From the NCBI RefSeq assembly GCF_002251435.1, contig NZ_NPJI01000088.1, positions 1 through 45,468 on the forward strand: a DNA stretch of 45,468 nucleotides. The letters are read 5' to 3'. The notes beneath the pieces are model-generated. The model did no database searches, was not told the DNA's origin, and was given only the letters and a program-made list of their open reading frames with translations. Origin of the DNA: Prevotella sp. P2-180. GTDB taxonomy: Bacteria; Bacteroidota; Bacteroidia; Bacteroidales; Bacteroidaceae. The position numbers were made by a program, and so were the translations under genes. Shown here piece by piece: positions 1-7,500 of this stretch; positions within the stretch are counted from its first letter, which is position 1; every line of letters begins with the position of its first letter.

Positions 1-14
1 AATACTTAAAATTA

Positions 15-46
15 TTTGGTTGCTTAAAAAAATATGCCTAACTTTG
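15..46 (+). promoter_or_regulatory. Bacteroidetes-type promoter of the SLT-like gene
   Basis: TTTG at 15-18 and TAACTTTG at 39-46 are separated by 20 bp, matching the -33/-7 consensus of the Bacteroidetes primary sigma factor. The predicted transcript carries a leader of roughly 135 nt before the start at 188. That leader contains a small hairpin (GTCCC 75-79, loop 80-83, GGGAC 84-88). Confidence 0.6.
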
Positions 47-187
47 CACTCGAAATAAAATAGGTGACACCAATGTCCCGTGTGGGACGGTCATACTTAA
101 GTAAATAACTGGAGTAGAATAACGAATAGTTTATTATGAGTTGTTCATGGTCTTTGGGTAAGACTGATACTCCGAAAAAATTATGTT

Positions 188-625
188 ATGAATAGAGTAT
201 TAAGAATTGTATGTCTAAGTTTTATTATGATTTCAGTTATGCCGCTTTATGCAGCCACTGAGAAGGTAGAAAGACCAAAGTCAGAATTTGATTGGGAACC
301 GGTGATGCAGGCCATCATACAAGTTGAGAGCGAAGGAGACTCAAATGCGGTAAGTGGAAATTCTTGTGGAGCAATGCAGATTACTCCCATATTAGTGAAA
401 GAATGTAATCGAATTCTGGAGAAGCGAAACAGTAAAAAGAGATATACACTTAAGGACAGATTTAGTGTAACGAAGTCAAAGGAGATGTTTCTGCTTATCC
501 AATCTTATTTCAACCCTACGAACAATGTAGAAAAAGCTATCCGTTCTTGGAATGGTGGTATGCGCTATAGTGTAAAAAGAACTCAGCGTTATTATAACAA
601 GGTGATTCGAAATATGAAGAAATAG
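188..625 (+). CDS. Secreted lytic-transglycosylase-like (SLT fold) protein
   Basis: This 145-residue protein has an N-terminal signal peptide (about residues 1-22) and a compact SLT/goose-lysozyme-like domain. Visible motifs are the Glu of the E-S-x-G-D-S-N-A-V-S block (Glu47, candidate catalytic acid), G-A-M-Q-I at 61-65, and a late block resembling the family's NxGxxAA...YN region (SYFNP...RSWNGG). The family cleaves peptidoglycan between MurNAc and GlcNAc in the periplasm. The domain is short compared with full Slt enzymes, similar to small single-domain transglycosylases. It is monocistronic and ends in a strong hairpin shared with the convergent gene. Family assignment is good; activity is inferred. 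Confidence 0.75.
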   Translation: MNRVLRIVCLSFIMISVMPLYAATEKVERPKSEFDWEPVMQAIIQVESEGDSNAVSGNSCGAMQITPILVKECNRILEKRNSKKRYTLKDRFSVTKSKEMFLLIQSYFNPTNNVEKAIRSWNGGMRYSVKRTQRYYNKVIRNMKK

Positions 626-628
626 TAT

Positions 629-664
629 AAGAGGCCAATTGTCATGACAGACAGTTGGCCTCTT
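629..664. terminator. Bidirectional terminator hairpin
   Basis: Perfect 10-bp inverted repeat, AAGAGGCCAA at 629-638 and TTGGCCTCTT at 655-664. It lies between the convergent SLT-like gene (ending 625) and the choloylglycine-hydrolase-family gene (ending 691 on the minus strand), so it can serve both. Confidence 0.8.
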
Positions 665-690
665 ATGTTTATTATTGACTATTAGGAAGA

Positions 691-1773
691 CTACTTGTTG
701 ATGTGTACCATTTCCACTGGCTGCGTCTTTCTCTTGTCAAGTGGTGCTGATTGGTATTTTACTTTTTTGAAGTTGATAGCTCTTAAGTCGATACATCGTA
801 TGGTATTATTATGCATTGTTTTGTAATAGATACGACGATTGGCTATGTCGGTTGCAACAGTCCATTGGGTGGCACTTGGGATGTCTGGCACTGTTTGTAT
901 TTCAGAAAACTGTATACCAACAGGTATGTCGAAGTTGTTAAGTAGATGGAAGGCTTGGAAGACTGCCTTTTCGCCTGTTGCTTGTTTGGGTGCTGTGGCT
1001 TGGAAGAAAGCTGACCGTACGAAGCGCGAAGGCGGTGTCATGTCTCCAGGGATTCCATGTAATCCTCCACCTCCACCGAATGCAGTAAGTGTAAGGTCGC
1101 CAATCTCACGTGAATAGATTGGTCCGGCGAAGAGGTTGGTGTAGTTGTTGAGATTTGTAAGATGCCAGTCAAAGCTGGGAGAGTTTGTTAGTACGCCAAG
1201 CTTGTTTTCGTAGAATCGCAATTGTTTCCCGATAATCTCTAGCACCACTTGTCTGCCTGAGGGCTCGGTGATGCGCCAGTGGACTGTAGAACCACGAGGG
1301 TCGATGGTAACGATATGAATACCGTAAATGGCCTTTTTCATTTCGTCGATAGATTTGAAGTTGCTTAGAATCCACGACACTAGTTGAAGGTCGCTTATTG
1401 ACGATTCTCTACTGTCTTCGCTGTAAGATTCATATTCACCATAGGAAGGGAAATAGAAGAGTCCGGCAGTAAGTCCTGCCTCGTTAATGCCTTCCACTAC
1501 AAATTCCGCCTTTTCCACTGACAGTCCAACATATCCGTAGAGTGATGTGAATGTCATACCGTCTTTCCCTCCTGAAGGAGTGAAAGAACGTTGTGAATAA
1601 CCACGTGGTACAATGGTATAGCGGCTTTCCAGATCATTGCCTGCCCATTCTATGGTACGCGCTGTTACAGGCGAGCCGTTTGTTGTTCTCAGCGTGATGC
1701 CAGTGCATGCTTCCGCCTTTTGCTGGAACGATGAAAAAATGGCAAAGGCTACCATCAAAAATAGTTTTTTCAT
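691..1773 (-). CDS. Choloylglycine hydrolase family (linear amide C-N hydrolase)
   Basis: A 360-residue N-terminal-nucleophile amidase of the bile salt hydrolase/penicillin V acylase family. A signal peptide of about 22 residues precedes Cys23, so cleavage would expose Cys as the catalytic N-terminus. Family landmarks are visible: Arg16 residues after the Cys (A-R-T-I-E-W, Arg39), an N-E-A-G-L-T-A-G-L block, T-N-S-P-x-F-D-W and S-R-F-V-R. The position normally occupied by Asp in R-T-M-D-W is Glu42 here. Bile salt hydrolase, penicillin V acylase or N-acyl amide hydrolase are all possible; the substrate cannot be read from the sequence. The gene is monocistronic and probably exported to the periplasm. 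Confidence 0.85.
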   Translation of the reverse strand: MKKLFLMVAFAIFSSFQQKAEACTGITLRTTNGSPVTARTIEWAGNDLESRYTIVPRGYSQRSFTPSGGKDGMTFTSLYGYVGLSVEKAEFVVEGINEAGLTAGLFYFPSYGEYESYSEDSRESSISDLQLVSWILSNFKSIDEMKKAIYGIHIVTIDPRGSTVHWRITEPSGRQVVLEIIGKQLRFYENKLGVLTNSPSFDWHLTNLNNYTNLFAGPIYSREIGDLTLTAFGGGGGLHGIPGDMTPPSRFVRSAFFQATAPKQATGEKAVFQAFHLLNNFDIPVGIQFSEIQTVPDIPSATQWTVATDIANRRIYYKTMHNNTIRCIDLRAINFKKVKYQSAPLDKRKTQPVEMVHINK

Positions 1774-1807
1774 GTTTACCTCCTTTTTTATTGTATGTTA
1801 TCAGCTG

Positions 1808-1815
1808 CAAATATA
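1808..1815 (-). promoter_or_regulatory. -7 box of the choloylglycine hydrolase gene
   Basis: On the minus strand the sequence reads TATATTTG, a match to TAnnTTTG, 35 bp upstream of the ATG at 1773. No good -33 TTTG is visible at the usual spacing. Confidence 0.4.
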
Positions 1816-2060
1816 GCGATTATTGGGTATCGTTGTTATTCTCGCTTATGATTTTTATGTAATATTAGTTTTTCAACTCCATTAATTAACTTTTATATTT
1901 TGAAAACGGCTATTACCTGTTAAACTCTATTCTGAGCAGGTGAAACGTAACCTTGAAGAGCTGCGAAAAAAATGGAGGTTTGGAAGAGTTGATTAAGCAG
2001 AAGTGAGAGAGGGAAAAGGGGGGAAATCTCATAACGCATGGAAGAATTTCGTCCCACTTG
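1816..2060. other. Intergenic region without a recognisable gene
   Basis: I see no supportable gene here. A start-less reading frame on the plus strand near 1920-1993 gives a short Lys/Glu-rich peptide (SEQVKRNLEELRKKW) with a coding-like look. It could be a remnant of a lost gene, but it is too short to assign. Confidence 0.4.
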
Positions 2061-2105
2061 AAAAAAAGAACTGGGCAACACGCTATCATTAAGCTTGTTA
2101 CCCAG
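2061..2105 (-). terminator. Rho-independent terminator of tRNA-fMet
   Basis: Stem CTGGGCAACA (2071-2080) pairs with TGTTACCCAG (2096-2105) with one mismatch. On the minus strand it is followed by a run of seven T residues (2061-2067). It lies 6 bp beyond the tRNA 3' end. Confidence 0.8.
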
Positions 2106-2111
2106 CTGTTG

Positions 2112-2184
2112 TTGCGGAGGCAGGACTCGAACATGCGACCTCCAGGTTATGAGCCTGGCGAGCTACCAACTGCTCCACTCCGCG
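2112..2184 (-). tRNA. tRNA-fMet (initiator, anticodon CAT)
   Basis: A 73-nt cloverleaf with anticodon CAT and a CTCATAA loop. Initiator hallmarks are the unpaired C1/A72 at the acceptor end and an A11-U24 pair in the D stem. The lower anticodon stem reads AGG/CCU. Discriminator A73 is followed by CAA, so CCA is not encoded. The T stem (GCATG against CCTGC) carries one U-C mismatch at 52-62, unusual for a tRNA gene. Own promoter and terminator flank it. Confidence 0.92.
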
Positions 2185-2207
2185 GTGTTATTTCTTATTT
2201 GCGGGTG

Positions 2208-2238
2208 CAAAGGTACTGCTTTTTTTTTAATCATGCAA
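2208..2238 (-). promoter_or_regulatory. Promoter of tRNA-fMet
   Basis: Minus-strand TACCTTTG at 2208-2215 (-7) and CTTG with its C-A-A complement at 2236-2238 (-33) are separated by 20 bp. The -7 box is 24 bp upstream of the tRNA 5' end. Confidence 0.7.
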
Positions 2239-2317
2239 GAAAAATGCTTTTTTTTTTCAATATATCCTCTATTTTGCTTTGTTTTTCCAGTTTTTTTGCT
2301 TATTTCTTCCATTTTTC

Positions 2318-2348
2318 TTGTTTATTTCAAATATAATAATTAATTTTG
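2318..2348 (+). promoter_or_regulatory. Promoter of the TetR-family gene
   Basis: TTG at 2318-2320 and TAATTTTG at 2341-2348, 20 bp apart. An inverted repeat overlaps the -7 box and the expected start site. Confidence 0.7.
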
Positions 2349-2371
2349 CACACGGTAACATGAATGTGCAA
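2346..2371 (+). promoter_or_regulatory. Candidate TetR autoregulatory operator
   Basis: Perfect 7-bp inverted repeat, TTGCACA at 2346-2352 and TGTGCAA at 2365-2371, with a 12-bp centre. It overlaps the end of the -7 box and the likely transcription start of the TetR gene. That is the usual place for a TetR self-repression site. The link to this regulator is inference. Confidence 0.5.
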
Positions 2372-2397
2372 TATTTAGAAAATAGGAGGGAAAGCAG

Positions 2398-2991
2398 ATG
2401 TCAATATCCAAGACTCGACAGAAATTGGTGGACGTAGCCCGCCAGCTATTTGCCAAAAATGGTTTTGAGAATACCACGATGAATGACATAGCCATTTCGT
2501 CGGGTAAAGGTCGCCGTACTCTTTATACATATTTCAAGAGTAAGGAGGAGGTGTATTATGCTGTCATTGAATCGGAGTTGGAACGCTTGTCTGACAAGTT
2601 GGATGAAGTGGCTGCAAAGAAAATCCGTCCGCAAGAAAAGATTATTGAATTGATATATACTCACCTTAGCATGATAAAGGAGACGGTGGTTCGTAATGGA
2701 AATCTAAGAGCTGAGTTTTTCCGCAATATATGGATGGTGGAAAAGCAGCGTAAGAATTTCGATGAGGACGAGATAGAACTGTTCCGTAAGGTTTATTCTG
2801 AAGGAAAGGCAGAAGGGGAGTTTGACATAGAAAATGTGGAACTTGTAGCAGACATTACACATTATTGTATAAAGGGTCTTGAGGTGCCGTATATCTACGG
2901 ACGTCTTGGTCATGGCATGACCGAGGAGACGAGTAAGCCTCTTGTGGCAAAGGTTGTGTACGGAGCTTTGGGAAAGAGTTTGATTAAATAG
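2398..2991 (+). CDS. TetR/AcrR family transcriptional regulator
   Basis: A 197-residue one-component regulator. The N-terminal helix-turn-helix is clear (FAKNGFENTTMNDIA, then GKGRRTLYTYFKSKEEV, about residues 18-52), followed by a divergent helical ligand/dimer domain. It is the first gene of a rightward group, 62 bp ahead of fabG, which suggests control of fatty-acid or envelope functions. An inverted repeat in its own promoter suggests autoregulation. The ligand is unknown. The ATG at 2398 follows a GGAGGGAAAG stretch that could act as a real ribosome binding site, uncommon in this window. Confidence 0.88.
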   Translation: MSISKTRQKLVDVARQLFAKNGFENTTMNDIAISSGKGRRTLYTYFKSKEEVYYAVIESELERLSDKLDEVAAKKIRPQEKIIELIYTHLSMIKETVVRNGNLRAEFFRNIWMVEKQRKNFDEDEIELFRKVYSEGKAEGEFDIENVELVADITHYCIKGLEVPYIYGRLGHGMTEETSKPLVAKVVYGALGKSLIK

Positions 2992-3053
2992 TTGTAGTTG
3001 AATAAAGGATACAAAGAATATAATTATTTACATTTATAAAAAGAAAAGAAAAA

Positions 3054-3812
3054 ATGGGATTATTATCAGGTAAGACTGCCCTAATAACAGGTGCAGCACG
3101 TGGTATCGGTAAGGCCGTTGCCATGAAATTTGCTCAGGAGGGAGCCAATATCGCATTTACAGATCTTGTACTTAACGATGAAATGGCAGCTGGTCTTGAG
3201 GCAACACGTAAGGAGATAGAGGCTCTTGGCGTGAAGTGCAACGCTTATGCTGGCAATGCAGCCGATTTTGCTGAGACAGAGGCTGTAGTAGCCAAGATAA
3301 AGGAAGACTTCGGTACCATCGACGTATTGGTAAACAATGCCGGTATCACTAAGGATGGTCTGATGCTTCGTATGTCTGAGCAGCAGTGGGATGCTGTGCT
3401 GAACGTGAATCTGAAGTCGGCTTTCAACTTTATCCATGCTTGTGCTCCAATTATGCTTCGCCAGCGTAGCGGTTCAATCATTAATATGTCGAGCGTTGTA
3501 GGTGTTCATGGTAATGCCGGACAGTGCAATTATTCAGCTTCAAAGGCAGGTATGATAGGCCTTGCAAAGTCTATTGCCCAGGAATTAGGTCCAAAGGGTG
3601 TGCGTGCCAATGCCGTTGCTCCCGGCTTTATCGAGACAGCCATGACAGCTCAGCTTCCTGAGGACATCCGCAAGGACTGGATGAAGAAGATACCACTCCG
3701 TCGTGGTGGTCAGGTGGAGGATATAGCCAACGTGTGTCTGTTCCTTGCCTCTGACATGTCAAGCTATGTGTCTGGACAGGTAATCCAGATTGACGGTGGA
3801 ATGAACATGTAA
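3054..3812 (+). CDS. fabG: 3-oxoacyl-[acyl-carrier-protein] reductase FabG
   Basis: A 252-residue short-chain dehydrogenase that reduces 3-oxoacyl-ACP to 3-hydroxyacyl-ACP with NADPH in type II fatty acid synthesis. The cofactor motif T-G-A-A-R-G-I-G lies at 12-19, followed by N-N-A-G, the catalytic Ser in NMSSVVG, and Y-S-A-S-K with Tyr160 and Lys164. The C-terminal VSGQVIQIDGGM is typical. Length fits the family. The start has an A-rich leader. It sits between a TetR regulator and an RluA-type gene. The SDR family has many substrates, but the overall motif pattern is close to classical FabG. Confidence 0.9.
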   Translation: MGLLSGKTALITGAARGIGKAVAMKFAQEGANIAFTDLVLNDEMAAGLEATRKEIEALGVKCNAYAGNAADFAETEAVVAKIKEDFGTIDVLVNNAGITKDGLMLRMSEQQWDAVLNVNLKSAFNFIHACAPIMLRQRSGSIINMSSVVGVHGNAGQCNYSASKAGMIGLAKSIAQELGPKGVRANAVAPGFIETAMTAQLPEDIRKDWMKKIPLRRGGQVEDIANVCLFLASDMSSYVSGQVIQIDGGMNM

Positions 3813-3843
3813 TAGTGGATTCATCAATTGATCATTTTTACAA

Positions 3844-4518
3844 TTGGAAGTAATTTATGAAGATAACCACGTGATAGTGGTGAATAAGGAAAGCGGAGAG
3901 ATCGTTCAGGGCGACAAGACTGGCGACGCTCCGCTCTCTGATTTTGTGAAGGAATATATAAAGGTGAAGTATTCCAAGCCGGGCAACGTGTTTCTTGGCG
4001 TTACTCATCGTCTTGATCGTCCTGTAAGCGGTCTAGTGATCTTTGCCCGAACATCAAAGGCTTTAAGTCGTCTGAACGAGATGTTCCGCACAGGTGAGGT
4101 GCATAAGACTTATTGGGCTATAGTAAAAAACCGTCCGTCTCAGACAGAGGGACGTCTGACGAATTGGATAGTACGCAATGAGAAACTTAACAAGAGTTTT
4201 GCCTACGACCATGAGGTGAAGGATTCGAAGAAAGCCGTTCTTGACTATCGGCTTCTTGCCTCTGGAGACAATTTTCATATATTGGAAATCCGTCTGCTGA
4301 CAGGGAGGCATCATCAGATACGTTGCCAGTTGGCGGCCATGGGATGTCCTATACGTGGTGATTTGAAATATGGAGCTCGTCGAAGTAATATTGACGGAAG
4401 TATCTCGCTATTGTCGCGTCATGTAGAGTTCGTTCATCCAGTCAGCAAGCAAAGAATCGTACTGGACGCTCCCCTTCCCAAAGACCCCTTATGGAAAAAA
4501 ATACTAAATAGGGAGTGA
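3844..4518 (+). CDS. RluA-family 23S rRNA/tRNA pseudouridine synthase
   Basis: A 224-residue single-domain RluA-type enzyme that isomerises uridine to pseudouridine in structured RNA. The catalytic motif H-R-L-D-R-P-V-S-G-L is at 55-64 with Asp58 as nucleophile, and the later G-R-H-H-Q-I-R motif is intact. It lacks an N-terminal S4 domain. The only start I can find is TTG at 3844: an in-frame TGA lies just upstream and no in-frame ATG precedes the first conserved residues. It is 31 bp after fabG and probably cotranscribed. The RNA target cannot be read from sequence. Confidence 0.85.
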   Translation: MEVIYEDNHVIVVNKESGEIVQGDKTGDAPLSDFVKEYIKVKYSKPGNVFLGVTHRLDRPVSGLVIFARTSKALSRLNEMFRTGEVHKTYWAIVKNRPSQTEGRLTNWIVRNEKLNKSFAYDHEVKDSKKAVLDYRLLASGDNFHILEIRLLTGRHHQIRCQLAAMGCPIRGDLKYGARRSNIDGSISLLSRHVEFVHPVSKQRIVLDAPLPKDPLWKKILNRE

Positions 4519-4567
4519 TTTTTTGATATTTTCACTTCAATACTTCTTTTATTTGGGAAAAATAGCC

Positions 4568-4575
4568 TACATTTG
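4568..4575 (+). promoter_or_regulatory. -7 box upstream of tamB
   Basis: TACATTTG matches TAnnTTTG and sits 19 bp before the ATG at 4594. No convincing -33 TTTG is found at 19-21 bp. The box overlaps an in-frame TTG at 4573 that could be misread as the start codon. Confidence 0.5.
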
Positions 4576-4593
4576 CAGAAAAAAGAATCACTG

Positions 4594-7500
4594 ATGAAAA
4601 AGTTTCTGTTGTGGACTACTTCTATATTGTTGACACCCATTGTATTGTTTTTGGTGGCAACATTATTATTATATATACCATCTGTACAGAATTATATTGT
4701 GCAGAAGGCAGTAGGATATTTGTCCGAGGCTACAGGTGCTGACGTTAGCGTGGAGCGTGTGACGTTGAGTTTCCCACTGGATTTACGGGTTGAGAAAGTC
4801 TGTTTTATCAAGCCTGACGAGAAGTCTGCAAATGTAAGAGACACAATAGCCGACGTGAGGTCTATTGTTTCAGATGTGCAGTTATGGCCTTTGTTTAAAG
4901 GAAAGGTAGTGATAGATCAGTTTAGGGTCAACGATGCAAAGTTTGACACCGACGGTTTCATATCTGCAGCGCGTGTAAAGGGATTTGTTTCGCAGATAGA
5001 GATGAAAGGTCGCGGTGTGGACCTATTGGATGAGACTGTCAATGTAGACGGTTTTTCGCTTGACGGTGGAGATGTAGACATAGCCATGTTGCCCGACACG
5101 TTGCCGCCAGACGACACGGCATCTGAAGCGAAATGGAAAATATCAATAGCCAAGGCCAGCATAGGCAACACGAAGGTGGCTTTTCACACCATAGGAGACA
5201 CTATGAAAGTGGCGGCTGCCATCAAGAAGTTTGAGGTTCAAAAGACTTTTGTAGATCTTGGCACACTGCGTTATGAAGCCGGCCGTATAGCTTTTCATGG
5301 TTCAAAGTTGTCGGTTGACAATAAGTATGAGCCTTATGTGAATGGTCTTGACGCAAATCATATAGAATTAAGCGATATAGGAATAGTGGTAGATTCGTTG
5401 TTCTATCAAGACCCGAAGGCAGGCTTAATAGTGAGACAGTTTCGGATGAAAGAGAAGAGTGGCCTTGCCATTACGGATATGTTTATGCCAGTTGCCCTTG
5501 ATTCCTCAAAGATAGATATTCCGGTGGTAAATCTATCCACTGCCGATTCGAAGCTTTCTGCAACCTGTAGCATTGACCTAAACGCTTTTGAACAACACGA
5601 TCCCGGTAAGGTAAGACTACATCTATTTGCCGAATTGGGTAAGGGTGACCTTTTGCGTTATGCAGGGGCACTACCTATTGATTTTGTACATCGTTATCCA
5701 GAGCGGGCGTTACGACTTGTCGCTTCTGCCAATGGCAACCTTCGCCGTGTAGATATTGACACACTCTACGCTAGTCTGCCCGATGCCTTTGACTTGGAAG
5801 CAAAAGGATATGCCTTGAATCCTACACGGATGGAAAAGATGAAGGCAAAGGTAAAGGTAAATGCCTCCACTGGCAATCTGTCGTTTCTCAACAGTATTCT
5901 TTCTTCAGATGGTTCTTACCGTATACCGAAAGGTATGAAACTCAATGGTCAGTTGTCGGCTGACGGACAGGATTATCGAGCAGCCCTCACTTTGAGAGAA
6001 GGGCGTGGGAAAGTGAAGTTTGACGGGCGTATAATTATGCCTACAGAGAGTTATTCTGCAAATATTGACGTCGCAAATCTTGATATTCGTCATTTCATGC
6101 CACTCGACTCACTGAAACTATTTAGTGGCGATGTGAATGTAAGCGGTCGTGGCTTTTCGATGCTTTCGAAAAGTACAAGACTGAAGGCAGAAGCTAATGT
6201 ACGGCAATTTGGTTATGGGCATCTGAATGTTGATAATGTCACACTTTCCGCACTTTTGGAAAATGGTGTGGCCCATGCAAGGCTCAATAGCAGCAATGCC
6301 CTTCTTGATGGCGAAATAAACTTTGATGCCCTTGTGTCAACAAGGAAGCTGCAAGCCACATTGAGCACCGACATACGTTGGGCAGATATGCAGTCGCTAC
6401 GTGTTAGCAAGAAACCTTTGACTGCGAGTATGTGCGCCCATGTAGATGTGGCGTCCGATTTGCATCAGACCCATAAGCTTCAGGCTCTTTTCAACGACTT
6501 TACCATACGTACTGATAAAAAGACATACCGTCCCGAAGACCTTGTCATAGATCTCTCTACTACTCGTGACACTACATGGGCAAAGGTATATAGTGGCAAT
6601 CTGGAACTTAACTTTGCGGCCCAGGGTGGATATGAGAGTCTTCTGAAACAGGTTGAAGAAATAGGCAACGAGTTGTCGCTGCACAAGTCACAACTCGTGA
6701 TAGACGAACAAAGGCTGCGCGAGTTGCTTCCTGTCATGAGGTTACATCTGTTAAGCGGCAATGACAACCCCGTAGCAAACTTTTTGAGATACAAAGGACT
6801 CGATTTCCATTCGTTGTCGTGCGATTTGAAGTCATCGCCGAAAGACGGCCTGCAAGGACATGGTCATATCTACTCAATGGTATATGACAGCGTTCGCATC
6901 GACACTATAGGATTTCGTGTGAGTCAGGACGACGAGCGTGTAAACGTCTCTGCCTTGGTGCAAAACAACAAACGCAATCCGCAGTTTGTGTTCCGTGCCC
7001 TTCTTGACGGCTATCTCGACGGCAATAAAGCCGGTGCGGCAGTAAAGTTCTTCGATGCAAAGGACAACTTGGGTGTAGATGCCTCAGTGAAAGCCGAGAT
7101 GCTCGATAGTGGCATTTGTGTCACCCTTGCCCCATACCGCCAGCTTTTAGGTTATAAGGCTTTTAACATTAACGAGAACAACTTCGTGTTTCTTGCCCGC
7201 GACAACCGTGTGACAGCAAAGGTAGACCTGATAGCCGACGACGGAACCGGCTTGAAACTATACTCGCCTGATGAATATGACGAGAACATGCTTCAGGACC
7301 TTACTGTCAGTCTCAACAAATTTGACCTTGGCAAACTATCGGATGTCATACCATATATGCCTCATGTAGGCGGATTGCTCAATGGCGACTTCCATGTGAT
7401 GCTTGACAAGGAAGAGAAACTGTCAGTAATGTCAGACCTTATGGTAAACGACATGACATACGAACACTCTCCTATGGGCAATATAGGTTCGGAAATAGCT

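Noticed and set aside
839..1117. Plus-strand frame opposite the choloylglycine hydrolase gene
   Set aside because: Antisense shadow of a well-supported gene; no promoter or recognisable domain.
1920..1993. Possible gene remnant encoding a Lys/Glu-rich peptide
   Set aside because: Only about 25 codons without a start; composition alone is not enough.
1913..2134. Minus-strand 73-residue frame
   Set aside because: Runs through the terminator and end of tRNA-fMet; no coding signature.
2058..2343. Two overlapping plus-strand frames across tRNA-fMet
   Set aside because: They translate the antisense of the tRNA and an AT-rich promoter region.
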